Source: Rhodovulum strictum
Lineage (GTDB): Bacteria; Pseudomonadota; Alphaproteobacteria; Rhodobacterales; Rhodobacteraceae
Reading direction: 5' to 3'
Length of the DNA stretch: 64,000 nt
Assembly (NCBI RefSeq): GCF_009649175.1
Contig: NZ_WJPO01000017.1
Coordinates: forward strand, 1-64,000
The notes below the pieces were generated by a model. That model was not told the origin of the DNA. It worked only from the letters and a program-made list of their open reading frames with translations, and made no database searches. The position numbers were made by a program, and so were the translations under genes. Of the stretch, positions 1 to 10,687 are shown in pieces (position 1 is the stretch's first letter; each line of letters begins with the position of its first letter).

Positions 1-286
1 TCCCTGCTTTTTACCGACAACCGAACCACCAAGCCCCGCCGCCGCCCCAGCCGCGCCTCAGCGCCGCCGGTGAAGGGGTGTTTACGGATCGGCGTCGGGG
101 GCCGCAAGAGCTTTTTCGCGGGATCGTCACATTTTTTTCGTGTTGCCTGTTTTCCATACAAAATCTTGCGGTTAGCGCCCGGATGGCCACAACGCGCCAA
201 GCCGGAAACGGCGTTCGCGCGCCCGAAATGCCCGGCCCGGCAGGTTATCCACAGAGTCGCCCCCAGAATCCGGGTCGCGGGACCGC
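1..286. other. Left-edge intergenic region, no gene supported
   Basis: No convincing coding sequence or RNA gene is visible. The two short plus-strand reading frames here overlap each other, lack a ribosome binding site and have frame-shadow composition. Positions 115-175 are unusually AT-rich for this genome, with T runs, and may be promoter or terminator DNA for a gene to the left of the window. A single DnaA-box-like 9-mer (TTATCCACA) lies at 245-253, but one such word is expected by chance at this scale. Confidence 0.5.
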
Positions 287-894
287 TCAGGTCGCGACTC
301 TTGCCCGGATCAGGCGCATCCTCAGCGCCAGCAGCAGCATGATCGCGGCCAGATAGGCGAACGGTTCGATCTGCCAGCCCTTCGCCTGCATCACGAAATG
401 CACCGCCCCCAGCGGCAGGGCGAAGTAGACCAGCCGGTGCAGCCGCCGCCAGCGCACCGGCCCCAGCCAGCGCAGCGCCCGGTCGGCCGAGGTCAGCGCC
501 AGCGGCACCAGCAGAAGGAACGCCGCCATCCCGACAGTAATATAGGGCCGCTTGAGGATGTCGGCGCGCACAAGCGCCCAGGATTGCAGGTCGAGCAGAA
601 GCCAGACCAGCACATGCACGAGGATATAGCCGAATCCGACCAGCCCCAGCGCCCGGCGAAATCGCATCAGGTTCACTCCGGTCAGGCGCCGCAGCGGCGT
701 CACCGCGAATCCGGCGACCAGAACTTGCAGCCCCGCCAGCCCCAGACGCTGCTGCAAGGCCGAGATCGGCTCGACCCCCAGACCGCCCGTCGCCGCCAGC
801 CAGAACAGCCAGGGCACGGGCGCCAGACCCAGCACATAGACCGGCCAGACAGGGATCCGGCGCAGCGCGCCGTTGATCCGCCCGGCCAGCCCCA

Positions 895-895
<1 letters not shown>
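287..895 (-). CDS. msrQ: MsrQ, heme-binding membrane subunit of the periplasmic methionine sulfoxide reductase
   Basis: This 202-residue protein (YedZ family) has about six hydrophobic segments and the conserved ferric-reductase-like transmembrane layout. His residues in the segments at about 90-105 (HVLVW), 150-170 (RLHRLVYFALPLGAVHF) are likely heme ligands. The family passes electrons from the quinone pool or a flavin reductase to periplasmic MsrP, which repairs methionine sulfoxide in envelope proteins. The start was set at the ATG at 895, because the longer open frame runs back through msrP. Its ATG shares one base with the msrP stop (TGATG), so the two are translationally coupled. A second, electron-supplying partner is not visible nearby. 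Confidence 0.93.
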
Positions 896-1788
<893 letters not shown>

Positions 1789-1894
1789 CGTTCCGGCTCC
1801 TCGCTGTGTCTTCCTGATCCTGCACCTAGGACGCCGGGCGCGGCAAGCCAGACCCGGCCGCCTCACAACTCCGCGTGGCAGCGCGCCGGGGCGG

Positions 1895-1908
1895 TTGACC
1901 TCGATCAA
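1895..1908. promoter_or_regulatory. FNR/Crp-type operator candidate between msrP and the DUF302 gene
   Basis: The 14-mer TTGACCTCGATCAA differs by one base from the FNR-type consensus TTGAT-N4-ATCAA. A possible -10 element (TAGATT) lies at 1930-1935 on the plus strand. A start near 1942 would put the box centre at about -40, the position of a class II activator site. Control of the downstream DUF302 gene by FnrL or a Dnr-type regulator under low oxygen is an inference. An effect on msrPQ in the other direction is possible. Confidence 0.55.
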
Positions 1909-1985
1909 GGAGCACGCCCCCCCGGCCGCTAGATTTGACCCCGGCGCGCCGCGACATGCCAGGCGTGCAGTTCAGGGAGGAACAG

Positions 1986-2429
1986 ATGAAGAGATTGATC
2001 GCAGCCGCCGCGCTGGCCCTTGCCGCAGCTTCGGCCCAGGCCGAGGGTGTCGTCACCTATACCGTGGATCAGGGTTTCGACGACGTGGTGTTCGGGCTGG
2101 AAAACGCCATCGTCGGCGAGGGACTCGTGATCGACGCCGTCAGCCATGTCGGTGACATGCTGGAGCGTACCAGGGCCGATGTCGGTTCGGACGTCACGAT
2201 CTTTCTCAAGGCGGATGTCTTCAGCTTCTGCTCGGCGGCCCTGTCGCGCAAGGTGATGGAGGCCGATCCGATGAACGTGCAGTTCTGCCCCTATGGCATC
2301 TTCGTGCTGCAATCCCCCGACACGCCCGACCAGACCACGATCGGCTTCCGGCAATTCCCCGACGGCCCGATGAAAGAAGTCGAGGCCCTGCTTGACACCA
2401 TCACGCGCAAGGCCGTGGGGATGGACTGA
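1986..2429 (+). CDS. Exported DUF302 domain protein
   Basis: This 147-residue protein begins with a clear Sec signal (MKRLIAAAALALAAASAQA/E) and contains a DUF302 domain over most of the mature chain. Two cysteines sit at family positions, in FSFCSAALSRK and VQFCPYG. The function of DUF302 is not firmly established, and members often occur beside redox or sulfur-metabolism genes. An upstream ATG exists at 1935, but the ATG at 1986 is preceded by AGGGAGG at good spacing and opens the signal peptide, so it was chosen. The FNR-like box upstream suggests oxygen-responsive expression. The gene is divergent from msrPQ. Confidence 0.8.
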   Translation: MKRLIAAAALALAAASAQAEGVVTYTVDQGFDDVVFGLENAIVGEGLVIDAVSHVGDMLERTRADVGSDVTIFLKADVFSFCSAALSRKVMEADPMNVQFCPYGIFVLQSPDTPDQTTIGFRQFPDGPMKEVEALLDTITRKAVGMD

Positions 2430-2525
2430 CGGCGCCTTGCGCTCACGAAATCTCAAATGAACTCAACGCCATTTTAAGTGACTTCGCGCGGCGGCCGGGC
2501 TTAGGTCCCCGCGCGGGATCGTCAA

Positions 2526-2602
2526 GCCGGATCGGCGGGAATCCCCGCTCATCCGGCGCCGGTCTCTCCGCGTAGACGGAACGACCCGAACAACGGGGTC
2601 GT
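2526..2602 (+). repeat. Two consecutive strong hairpins upstream of the fasciclin gene
   Basis: The first hairpin pairs 2526-2532 (GCCGGAT) with 2551-2557 (ATCCGGC). Inside it, 2535-2539 pairs with 2544-2548 around an AATC loop. The second pairs 2581-2587 (ACGACCC) with 2596-2602 (GGGTCGT). They fill most of the 198-base gap after the DUF302 gene and end about 25 bases before the fasciclin ATG. The first could terminate the DUF302 transcript although it lacks a T run. Together they could form a structured 5' leader of the fasciclin mRNA. Confidence 0.5.
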
Positions 2603-2627
2603 CTGACATAACGAAGGGAGAACCCAC

Positions 2628-3113
2628 ATGCTTCGCAAGACCCTCGCGGCGCTTGGCGCCACTGCGCTGTTTGCCGGACCCGTGCTGGCCGACGAGCACG
2701 CAGGCAAGGACATCGTGACCATCGCATCGGAATCCGAGCAGTTCAGCACGCTGGTTGCCGCGGTAACGGCGGCGGATCTGGTCGAGACGCTGCAAGGCGA
2801 CGGCCCGTTCACCGTCTTTGCGCCGACCGACGACGCCTTTGCCGCCCTGCCCGAAGGCACGCTGGACGAGTTGCTGAAACCCGAGAACAAGGATCAACTG
2901 ACCGCGATCCTGACCTATCACGTGGTGCCGGGCAAGGTGATGTCGGGCGATCTGAGCGACGGGATGACCGCGACCACGGTGCAGGGGTCTGACGTGACCA
3001 TCGGCGCCGAGGGCGGCGTCACGGTGAACGGCGCCAATGTCACCGCCGCGGATATCGAGGCCACTAATGGCGTCATCCATGTGATCGACGCGGTGATCCT
3101 GCCCGCAAGCTGA
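2628..3113 (+). CDS. Secreted fasciclin (FAS1) domain protein
   Basis: This 161-residue protein has an N-terminal signal peptide ending near FAGPVLA/D at about 21. It then has a single FAS1 domain, recognisable from [15 protein letters not shown] (H1 box) and the C-terminal stretch ending [13 protein letters not shown] (H2 box). FAS1 proteins of this size are periplasmic or surface adhesion-like proteins of unclear biochemical role. AGGGAG lies just upstream of the ATG. As I recall, a fasciclin protein of R. sphaeroides belongs to the singlet-oxygen sigma-E response, but I could not identify a convincing sigma-E promoter here. The transcript ends at the hairpin before clpB. Confidence 0.9.
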   Translation: MLRKTLAALGATALFAGPVLADEHAGKDIVTIASESEQFSTLVAAVTAADLVETLQGDGPFTVFAPTDDAFAALPEGTLDELLKPENKDQLTAILTYHVVPGKVMSGDLSDGMTATTVQGSDVTIGAEGGVTVNGANVTAADIEATNGVIHVIDAVILPAS

Positions 3114-3122
3114 TCCGGGCGC

Positions 3123-3157
3123 GAACGCCCCGCAGGCGATTGACCTGCGAGGCGTTC
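3123..3157. terminator. Hairpin terminator between convergent fasciclin gene and clpB
   Basis: GAACGCC (3123-3129) pairs with GGCGTTC (3151-3157). After a symmetric 2x2 internal loop, GCAGG (3132-3136) pairs with CCTGC (3144-3148). The T-rich tail is weak on either side, so it may act as a bidirectional but imperfect terminator for the two convergent genes. Confidence 0.6.
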
Positions 3158-3174
3158 CATTTCGCACCCGTGGC

Positions 3175-5790
<2,616 letters not shown>

Positions 5791-5871
5791 CGGTACTCTC
5801 CTTTGCCAAAGCGCCCGTCGCTTGCGGTGCCTGACCGGCAGCACACCCTTCGTCGCGGGCCTCGACCGCTG

Positions 5872-5900
5872 ATGTGGGAGAGGGTCCAACACGTTGCAAG
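5872..5900 (-). promoter_or_regulatory. Possible heat-shock (sigma-32 type) promoter of clpB
   Basis: On the minus strand CTTG lies at 5900-5897 and, after 18 bases, CCCACAT at 5878-5872. This resembles the CTTG/CCCCAT-type pattern of alphaproteobacterial RpoH promoters and sits about 80 bases before the ATG. The match is imperfect and rests mainly on the expected heat-shock control of clpB. Confidence 0.3.
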
Positions 5901-5978
5901 GGCGCCACAACGCTTTGTCGTGCTGGACCTATCGCGACCGGTAGCCTAGCAAGGCGCGACCCCGACGGAGGATCCGAC

Positions 5979-6668
5979 ATGCAAGATGACCGCCTGATCG
6001 TTGCCCTTGACGTGCCCGACGCCCATTCGGGGCTTGAGCTTGCCAGCCGGATCGGCGACGCGGCCGGTTTCTACAAGATCGGGCTGGGGATGCTGACGGG
6101 CGGCGGGCTGGCGCTGGCGCGCGAACTCAAGGACGAGCATGGCAAACGCATCTTCCTTGACATGAAGCTGTTCGACATCGGCGCGACCGTCGAGGCGGCG
6201 GTGCGCGGGCTGGCGCGGTTCGATCTGGATTTCCTGACCGTGCATGGCGACCCCCATGTGGTGCGCGCGGCGCGCGAGGGGGCAGGCGGGTCCGGCATGA
6301 AGATTCTGGCGGTCACGATCCTGACCTCGCTGGACCGCGCCGATCTTGATGCCAGCCTGATCCGTCCGGGCGATCTGCCCGAGATCGTGGCCGAGCGCGC
6401 GGCGCGGGCCTTTGCGGCGGGGGCCGATGGCGTGATCGCCAGCCCGCAAGAGGCCGCGATGATCCGCGCACTGCCGGGTGCGGCGGGGCGGCTGATCGTG
6501 ACGCCGGGCGTGCGGCCCGCCGGCGCCGATCCGGGCGATCAGAAGCGGGTGGCGACCCCGGCCCGGGCCATTGCCGATGGCGCGGATCATATCGTGGTCG
6601 GCCGCCCGATCTGGCAGGCCGCCGATCCCCGCGCCACCGCGCTGGCGGTTCAGGCAGAGCTGCCCTGA
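5979..6668 (+). CDS. pyrF: Orotidine 5'-phosphate decarboxylase
   Basis: This 229-residue TIM-barrel enzyme decarboxylates OMP to UMP in the last step of de novo pyrimidine synthesis. The catalytic D-x-K-x-x-D motif is visible as DMKLFDIG around residue 60. The N-terminal LIVALDVPDAH and the C-terminal phosphate-binding region with VTPGVRP and ADHIVVGRPI are also typical. The longer open frame begins at 5874, but the ATG at 5979 has GGAGG just upstream and gives the family start. The next gene is convergent and only a few bases away. Confidence 0.96.
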   Translation: MQDDRLIVALDVPDAHSGLELASRIGDAAGFYKIGLGMLTGGGLALARELKDEHGKRIFLDMKLFDIGATVEAAVRGLARFDLDFLTVHGDPHVVRAAREGAGGSGMKILAVTILTSLDRADLDASLIRPGDLPEIVAERAARAFAAGADGVIASPQEAAMIRALPGAAGRLIVTPGVRPAGADPGDQKRVATPARAIADGADHIVVGRPIWQAADPRATALAVQAELP

Positions 6669-6672
6669 GCGC

Positions 6673-6942
6673 TCAATCCTCGTTGATGTCGCGGTCCCAG
6701 ACCTTGACCTGCCCCTTGCGCACACCAAGCACGGCCCGCAGCCCCAGCCATGCAGCCAGCGAGACCAGCGCAAAGATCAGCACCAGCCAGGGCCAGCCCG
6801 CCGACAGCCCCAGCCACAGGCCAAGCCCCACCGCCGCCGCCCCGATGGCGAAACCGACAAACACGTAGCCCGGCGCCAGCACCTCGAGGATCGCCAGCAG
6901 AACCGCGGCCGTGAGCCAGACCCACCAGGTCGTCGCCAGCAT
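6673..6942 (-). CDS. Short NfeD-family membrane protein
   Basis: This 89-residue protein has two or three hydrophobic helices in the first 70 residues. The C-terminal part (RAVLGVRKGQVKVWDRDINED) resembles the start of the soluble domain of NfeD proteins. Short NfeD proteins act with SPFH proteins, presumably in membrane microdomains. This fits here, because the ATG overlaps the stop of the SPFH gene by one base (TGATG). The length is normal for the NfeD1b-type short form, which lacks the ClpP-like protease domain. Confidence 0.8.
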   Translation of the reverse strand: MLATTWWVWLTAAVLLAILEVLAPGYVFVGFAIGAAAVGLGLWLGLSAGWPWLVLIFALVSLAAWLGLRAVLGVRKGQVKVWDRDINED

Positions 6943-7829
6943 CAGCCCCGCCCCTTGAGCAACTTGAAGGCATCGGCAAAGACATCCATCGCCTGCGCGG
7001 GCAGGATGATCGTCTGCTTGCCCGGCCCCTGCCCGACAGCGGTCAGCGCCTCGACCTGTTTCAGCGCCACCTGATACTGCGCCGCCTCGATCCCGTTATC
7101 GGCCAGCGCCTTGGCAACGATCTGGGTCGCGTAAGCCTCCGCCTCGGCGGTAACGCGGCGGGCCTTGGCCTGTTGCTCGGCGGCATAAAGATCGGCATCC
7201 GCCGCCAGTTCCACGGCACGCTTCTTGCCCTCGGCCTCGGTCACCTGCGCGCGCCGCGCGCGTTCGGCGTTCAACTGCTGCAACATCGCCTCGCGCGTGG
7301 CGGCGTCCAGGTTGACGTCCAGGATTTCGGCCCGCGTCACCTCGATCCCCCAGTCGTCCACCGCGTCGGCCACGCTGGCCTTGATCGTCGAGATCAGTTG
7401 CGCGCGGTTCGACTGCACCTCGTCAAGTTCCATCTTGCCGATCTCGGCCCGGACGATGCCGGTGACAGTGGTCGCGATGGCGGCATCCACGTCCCGAATG
7501 CGGTAGACCGTCTTTTCCGGCTCGATGATGCGGTAGAACACGCTGGTTTCCACCTGCACCAGCACGTTGTCGGCGGTGATCGCATCCTGGCTGGCATTGG
7601 GCAATTGCCGCTCCAGGATCGAGATCCTGTGCGCCACCTTGTCAAGGAAGGGCACGATGAAGTTGATCCCCGGCCCCAGCACCGCGCGCAACCGCCCGAA
7701 CCGTTCGATCACATGCTTTTCGGATTGCGGCACGATCCGCACCCCCAGCACGATGCACAGGATGACGAAGGCCGCGAACAGCAGGACGACAAGATTGCCG
7801 CCGATCAGCGCGTCAAGGGAATCGTCCAT
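6942..7829 (-). CDS. SPFH/Band 7 (stomatin-like, paraslipin/QmcA type) membrane protein
   Basis: This 295-residue protein has one N-terminal membrane helix at about 10-33 (LVVLLFAAFVILCIVLGV). A Band 7 domain follows (VPQSEKHVIERFGR, then GINFIVPF) and then an alanine- and glutamate-rich coiled-coil flotillin-like region. Such proteins oligomerise at the inner membrane and organise other membrane proteins; no enzymatic activity is expected. It is the first gene of a pair with nfeD. The open frame has an upstream ATG at 7877. The ATG at 7829 was chosen for its position just before the membrane helix, but the extra 16 residues cannot be excluded. Confidence 0.88.
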   Translation of the reverse strand: MDDSLDALIGGNLVVLLFAAFVILCIVLGVRIVPQSEKHVIERFGRLRAVLGPGINFIVPFLDKVAHRISILERQLPNASQDAITADNVLVQVETSVFYRIIEPEKTVYRIRDVDAAIATTVTGIVRAEIGKMELDEVQSNRAQLISTIKASVADAVDDWGIEVTRAEILDVNLDAATREAMLQQLNAERARRAQVTEAEGKKRAVELAADADLYAAEQQAKARRVTAEAEAYATQIVAKALADNGIEAAQYQVALKQVEALTAVGQGPGKQTIILPAQAMDVFADAFKLLKGRG

Positions 7830-7982
7830 GATGGTCTGCCCGTCCTCGTATGTTTTCCTTGTCACTATGCGCCGCACGGATGCGATGCGGAAGCCCTTGC
7901 CCCGCCCATGCGACCGGGCGCATCATGCCCCGCAACCTTGCCGGAAATGTGCAACACCCGTGTCATCCATGGGACCAGAGCG

Positions 7983-9236
7983 ATGCCCGCCCTCTGCCGC
8001 GACTGCCTGACACCCTTCCAGACCGGCACCCGCTGTCCCGCCTGCGGACGGCCGCGCGTGATCGCGCATCCCGAACTGTTCGACCTGTCCATCGCGCATA
8101 TGGATTGCGACGCCTTCTATGCGGCCGTCGAAAAGCGCGACAATCCCGCGCTGCGCGACCGACCGGTGATCGTCGGCGGCGGGCGGCGCGGCGTGGTATC
8201 CACCGCCTGCTATCTCGCCCGCATCCGCGGCGTGCGCTCGGCCATGCCGATGTTCAAGGCGCTGGAGCTTTGCCCCGAGGCGGTGGTGGTCAAACCCCGC
8301 GGCGCCGCCTATGCCGAGGCGTCGCGCGCCATCCGCGCGATGATGGAGGCGTTGACCCCCGCGGTCGAACCGCTCTCGCTGGACGAGGCGTTTCTGGACC
8401 TTACGGGCACGGCGCGGCTGCATGGCGCCCCGCCTGCGCTGCTGCTGGCGCGGCTGGTGAAACGGATGGAGGACGAGCTGGGCCTGTCGGGCTCGATCGG
8501 GCTGTCGCACAACAAGTTCCTTGCCAAGCTTGCCTCCGATCTGGACAAGCCGCGCGGCTTTGCCGTGATCGGCCGGGCCGAAACGCTGGATTTCCTGGCC
8601 GACCGCCCCGTGGGGCTGATCTGGGGCGTGGGCGCGGCGGGGCAGGCGGCGCTGGAACGGGCGGGCGTGCGCAGCTTTGCCGATCTGCGGCGCTGGGACA
8701 AACCCGACCTTGCCGCCCGCTTCGGGTCGATGGGCGACCGGCTGTGGCATCTGGCGCGCGGGCAGGATCACCGCCGCATCTCGCCCAATGCGCCGGTGAA
8801 AAGCATCTCGAACGAGACGACCTTTGCCGAGGACATATCCGATCCGGACCTGCTGGACGGCCATATCTGGCGCCTTGCCGAAAAGGTCGCCGGCCGCGCC
8901 AAGGCCAGGGGGCGCGCGGGCCGCGTCGTGACGCTGAAGCTGAAACGCGCGGATCACCGGCTGCTGACCCGGCGCCATGCCCTGGCCGAGCCCACCCAGA
9001 TCGCCGACCGCCTCTATCGCGAGGCGCGCGCGCTGTTCGATCAGGCGGGCGCGGCGGGGCCGTTCCGACTGGTCGGCGTGGGGCTTTCCGACATCGTTCC
9101 GGCCACGGGGGCGGATCTGTCGGGCGATCTGTTCGATCCGCAGGCGGCGCTGCGGGCCGGCGCCGAGCGGGCCAGCGACCGCATCCGCGCCCGGTTCGGG
9201 CATGACGCGATTCTCAAGGGCAGGGCGCTGCGCTGA
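7983..9236 (+). CDS. dinB: DNA polymerase IV (DinB, Y family) with N-terminal CxxC pair
   Basis: This 417-residue translesion polymerase shows the Y-family active site AHMDCDAFYAAVE at about 38-50 and SLDEAFLDLTG at about 135-145. An HhH-type thumb and a little-finger domain follow. Before the palm there is a short extension with C5xxC8 and C18xxC21, which could bind zinc. The long open frame starts at 7173, antisense to the SPFH gene. The ATG at 7983 is the only one that gives a plausible N-terminus. It copies past damaged bases with low fidelity, and SOS control is usual for the family, but I did not see a clear LexA box. Confidence 0.93.
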   Translation: MPALCRDCLTPFQTGTRCPACGRPRVIAHPELFDLSIAHMDCDAFYAAVEKRDNPALRDRPVIVGGGRRGVVSTACYLARIRGVRSAMPMFKALELCPEAVVVKPRGAAYAEASRAIRAMMEALTPAVEPLSLDEAFLDLTGTARLHGAPPALLLARLVKRMEDELGLSGSIGLSHNKFLAKLASDLDKPRGFAVIGRAETLDFLADRPVGLIWGVGAAGQAALERAGVRSFADLRRWDKPDLAARFGSMGDRLWHLARGQDHRRISPNAPVKSISNETTFAEDISDPDLLDGHIWRLAEKVAGRAKARGRAGRVVTLKLKRADHRLLTRRHALAEPTQIADRLYREARALFDQAGAAGPFRLVGVGLSDIVPATGADLSGDLFDPQAALRAGAERASDRIRARFGHDAILKGRALR

Positions 9237-9245
9237 TGACGCTGC

Positions 9246-10103
9246 TCACTCGGCGGCCAGCGGCACCTCGCCGGCCCGGCCGATCTCGGCCAGATCGGCC
9301 ACCACCGAAGCCATCAGGCGGCGGAACGCCTCGAATCCCTGGCTCGGGCTGACTTCGGTCTCGTCCATGTAAAGCGAGCGGTCGATCTCGACCTGGACGG
9401 CATGCATGCGCCGCGCCGGACGGCCATAACGCTGGGTGATATAGGCCCCGGCAAAGGGAGCGTTCCGCCCCACCCGCAGCCCCGCCGCGGCAAAGGCCCC
9501 CTCGATCCGGTCGACCACATCGGCAGCCGCCGAGGCCCCGAACCGGTCGCCCAGCACCACATCGGGGCGGCGCCTGCCCGCAGGCGAGATACTCTCGATC
9601 GCCTCGCGCGGCATCGAGTGGCAATCGATCAGGATCGCCTCGCCGAACCGGACCTGCGCCTCGTTCATCAGCGCCTGAAGGCAGTCGTGATAGGGCCGCC
9701 AGTAGCTGGCGATGCGGGCCTCGGCCTCGGCCAGACCGATCTTGCCGTGATAGATCGCCCGGCCGTTCGCCACCACGCGCGGAATCACGCCCAGCCCCGA
9801 ACTGATCCGCGGATTATGCCCGGCCAGCCGCGCCCCATCGATCACGGCCGGGTCCAGTTCCTCGGCGGCGCGGTTCAGATCGACATAGGCGCGCGGGGCA
9901 TCCGCCGCGATCAGCGGCGCGCCATGGGCGGGCGCATCGGCAAAGAGCATGTCGACAAAGGCATCCTCGGACGAACGGATCGCGCGCTCGTCCAGAACCG
10001 TCTGGCGCAGAAAGCTCCAGGGATAGTCGCGCCCGCTATGGGGCGAGGAAAACACCACGCTCGTTGATAGACGGTCGGGCCGGAACAACCTGTAGGCGCA
10101 CAA
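9246..10103 (-). CDS. N-formylglutamate amidohydrolase family protein
   Basis: This 285-residue protein belongs to the FGase/HutG-type family (motifs [10 protein letters not shown] near the start, LIDCHSMP and [15 protein letters not shown]). Members cleave N-formyl or related amide bonds using a metal site, but the physiological substrate is unknown here because no hut genes are nearby. No ATG lies near the start of the conserved domain. A TTG at 10103 is preceded by AAGGAGGA at about 8 bases, giving M(L)CAYRLFRP directly before the first conserved motif, so it was chosen over the distant ATG at 10253. It is convergent with dinB. Confidence 0.8.
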   Translation of the reverse strand: MCAYRLFRPDRLSTSVVFSSPHSGRDYPWSFLRQTVLDERAIRSSEDAFVDMLFADAPAHGAPLIAADAPRAYVDLNRAAEELDPAVIDGARLAGHNPRISSGLGVIPRVVANGRAIYHGKIGLAEAEARIASYWRPYHDCLQALMNEAQVRFGEAILIDCHSMPREAIESISPAGRRRPDVVLGDRFGASAAADVVDRIEGAFAAAGLRVGRNAPFAGAYITQRYGRPARRMHAVQVEIDRSLYMDETEVSPSQGFEAFRRLMASVVADLAEIGRAGEVPLAAE

Positions 10104-10160
10104 TTTCCGCGTCCTCCTTCGCAGCAAATATAGCGGCGATTCCGCGCGCACCGAAAGCCC

Positions 10161-10189
10161 TTGAACCGCGATCCGACTCCTTTTATAGA
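10161..10189 (+). promoter_or_regulatory. Sigma-70 type promoter of tRNA-Val (and possibly rpmJ)
   Basis: TTGAAC at 10161-10166 and TATAGA at 10184-10189 are separated by 17 bases, an excellent match to the housekeeping consensus. Transcription would begin near 10196, about 58 bases before the mature tRNA 5' end. Confidence 0.75.
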
Positions 10190-10253
10190 CCTGCGAACCG
10201 ACGCGGACCCGCCCGCGTCCGTTTTGTTTGGGCGCGCGGGATCGGGACGGCAA

Positions 10254-10328
<75 letters not shown>

Positions 10329-10405
10329 TAGAAATCGCTGCCCCACAGGGGCAGCCGTTGAAACCCAGAGGCGCAAGGACGCGCCGCGACATGAGGAGAC
10401 GACCG

Positions 10406-10531
10406 ATGAAGGTTCGCAACTCGCTCCGCTCGCTGAAAGAGCGTCACCGCGACTGCCGCGTTGTGCGCCGCAAGGGCCGGGTCTACGTCATCAACAAGAC
10501 CCAGCGCCGCTACAAGGCCCGTCAGGGCTGA
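10406..10531 (+). CDS. rpmJ: 50S ribosomal protein L36 (zinc-free, 41-residue type)
   Basis: This 41-residue basic protein ([17 protein letters not shown], then [14 protein letters not shown]) is the long, C-minus form of L36. Only one of the four zinc-ligand positions is a Cys, so no zinc ribbon can form. GAGGAGA lies about 7 bases before the ATG. It is followed immediately by a perfect intrinsic terminator. It may be cotranscribed with tRNA-Val. Confidence 0.96.
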   Translation: MKVRNSLRSLKERHRDCRVVRRKGRVYVINKTQRRYKARQG

Positions 10532-10557
10532 TCGGCGAGAGCTTCGGATTTTTCAGA

Positions 10558-10590
10558 ACCGCCCCGGCCAGCGCCGGGGCGGTTTTCTTT
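10558..10590 (+). terminator. Intrinsic terminator of rpmJ
   Basis: A perfect 11-bp stem, ACCGCCCCGGC (10558-10568) with GCCGGGGCGGT (10573-10583), closes a CAGC loop. It is followed by a T-rich tail. Confidence 0.93.
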
Positions 10591-10687
10591 GTGCGTCACA
10601 TTTACCCCGGCCGCCCCGGCTGCTATCGCAAAACTGTCATGTCGGTCTGGGACACCGGACCGGTACGATCCAAGGCGGAGGCTGGCG

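Noticed and set aside
245..253. Perfect DnaA-box 9-mer TTATCCACA near an AT-rich patch, suggesting an origin
   Set aside because: Only one box, no cluster, no DUE-like repeats and no dnaA/dnaN/hemE-type neighbours; single matches are expected by chance.
2430..2500. Sigma-E promoter for the fasciclin gene (TGAACT and TTTTAAGTG)
   Set aside because: The two elements are only about 12 bases apart, too short for an ECF promoter.
7173..7982. 270-codon N-terminal extension of dinB
   Set aside because: It lies antisense to the SPFH gene and has shadow composition; dinB homology begins at the ATG at 7983.
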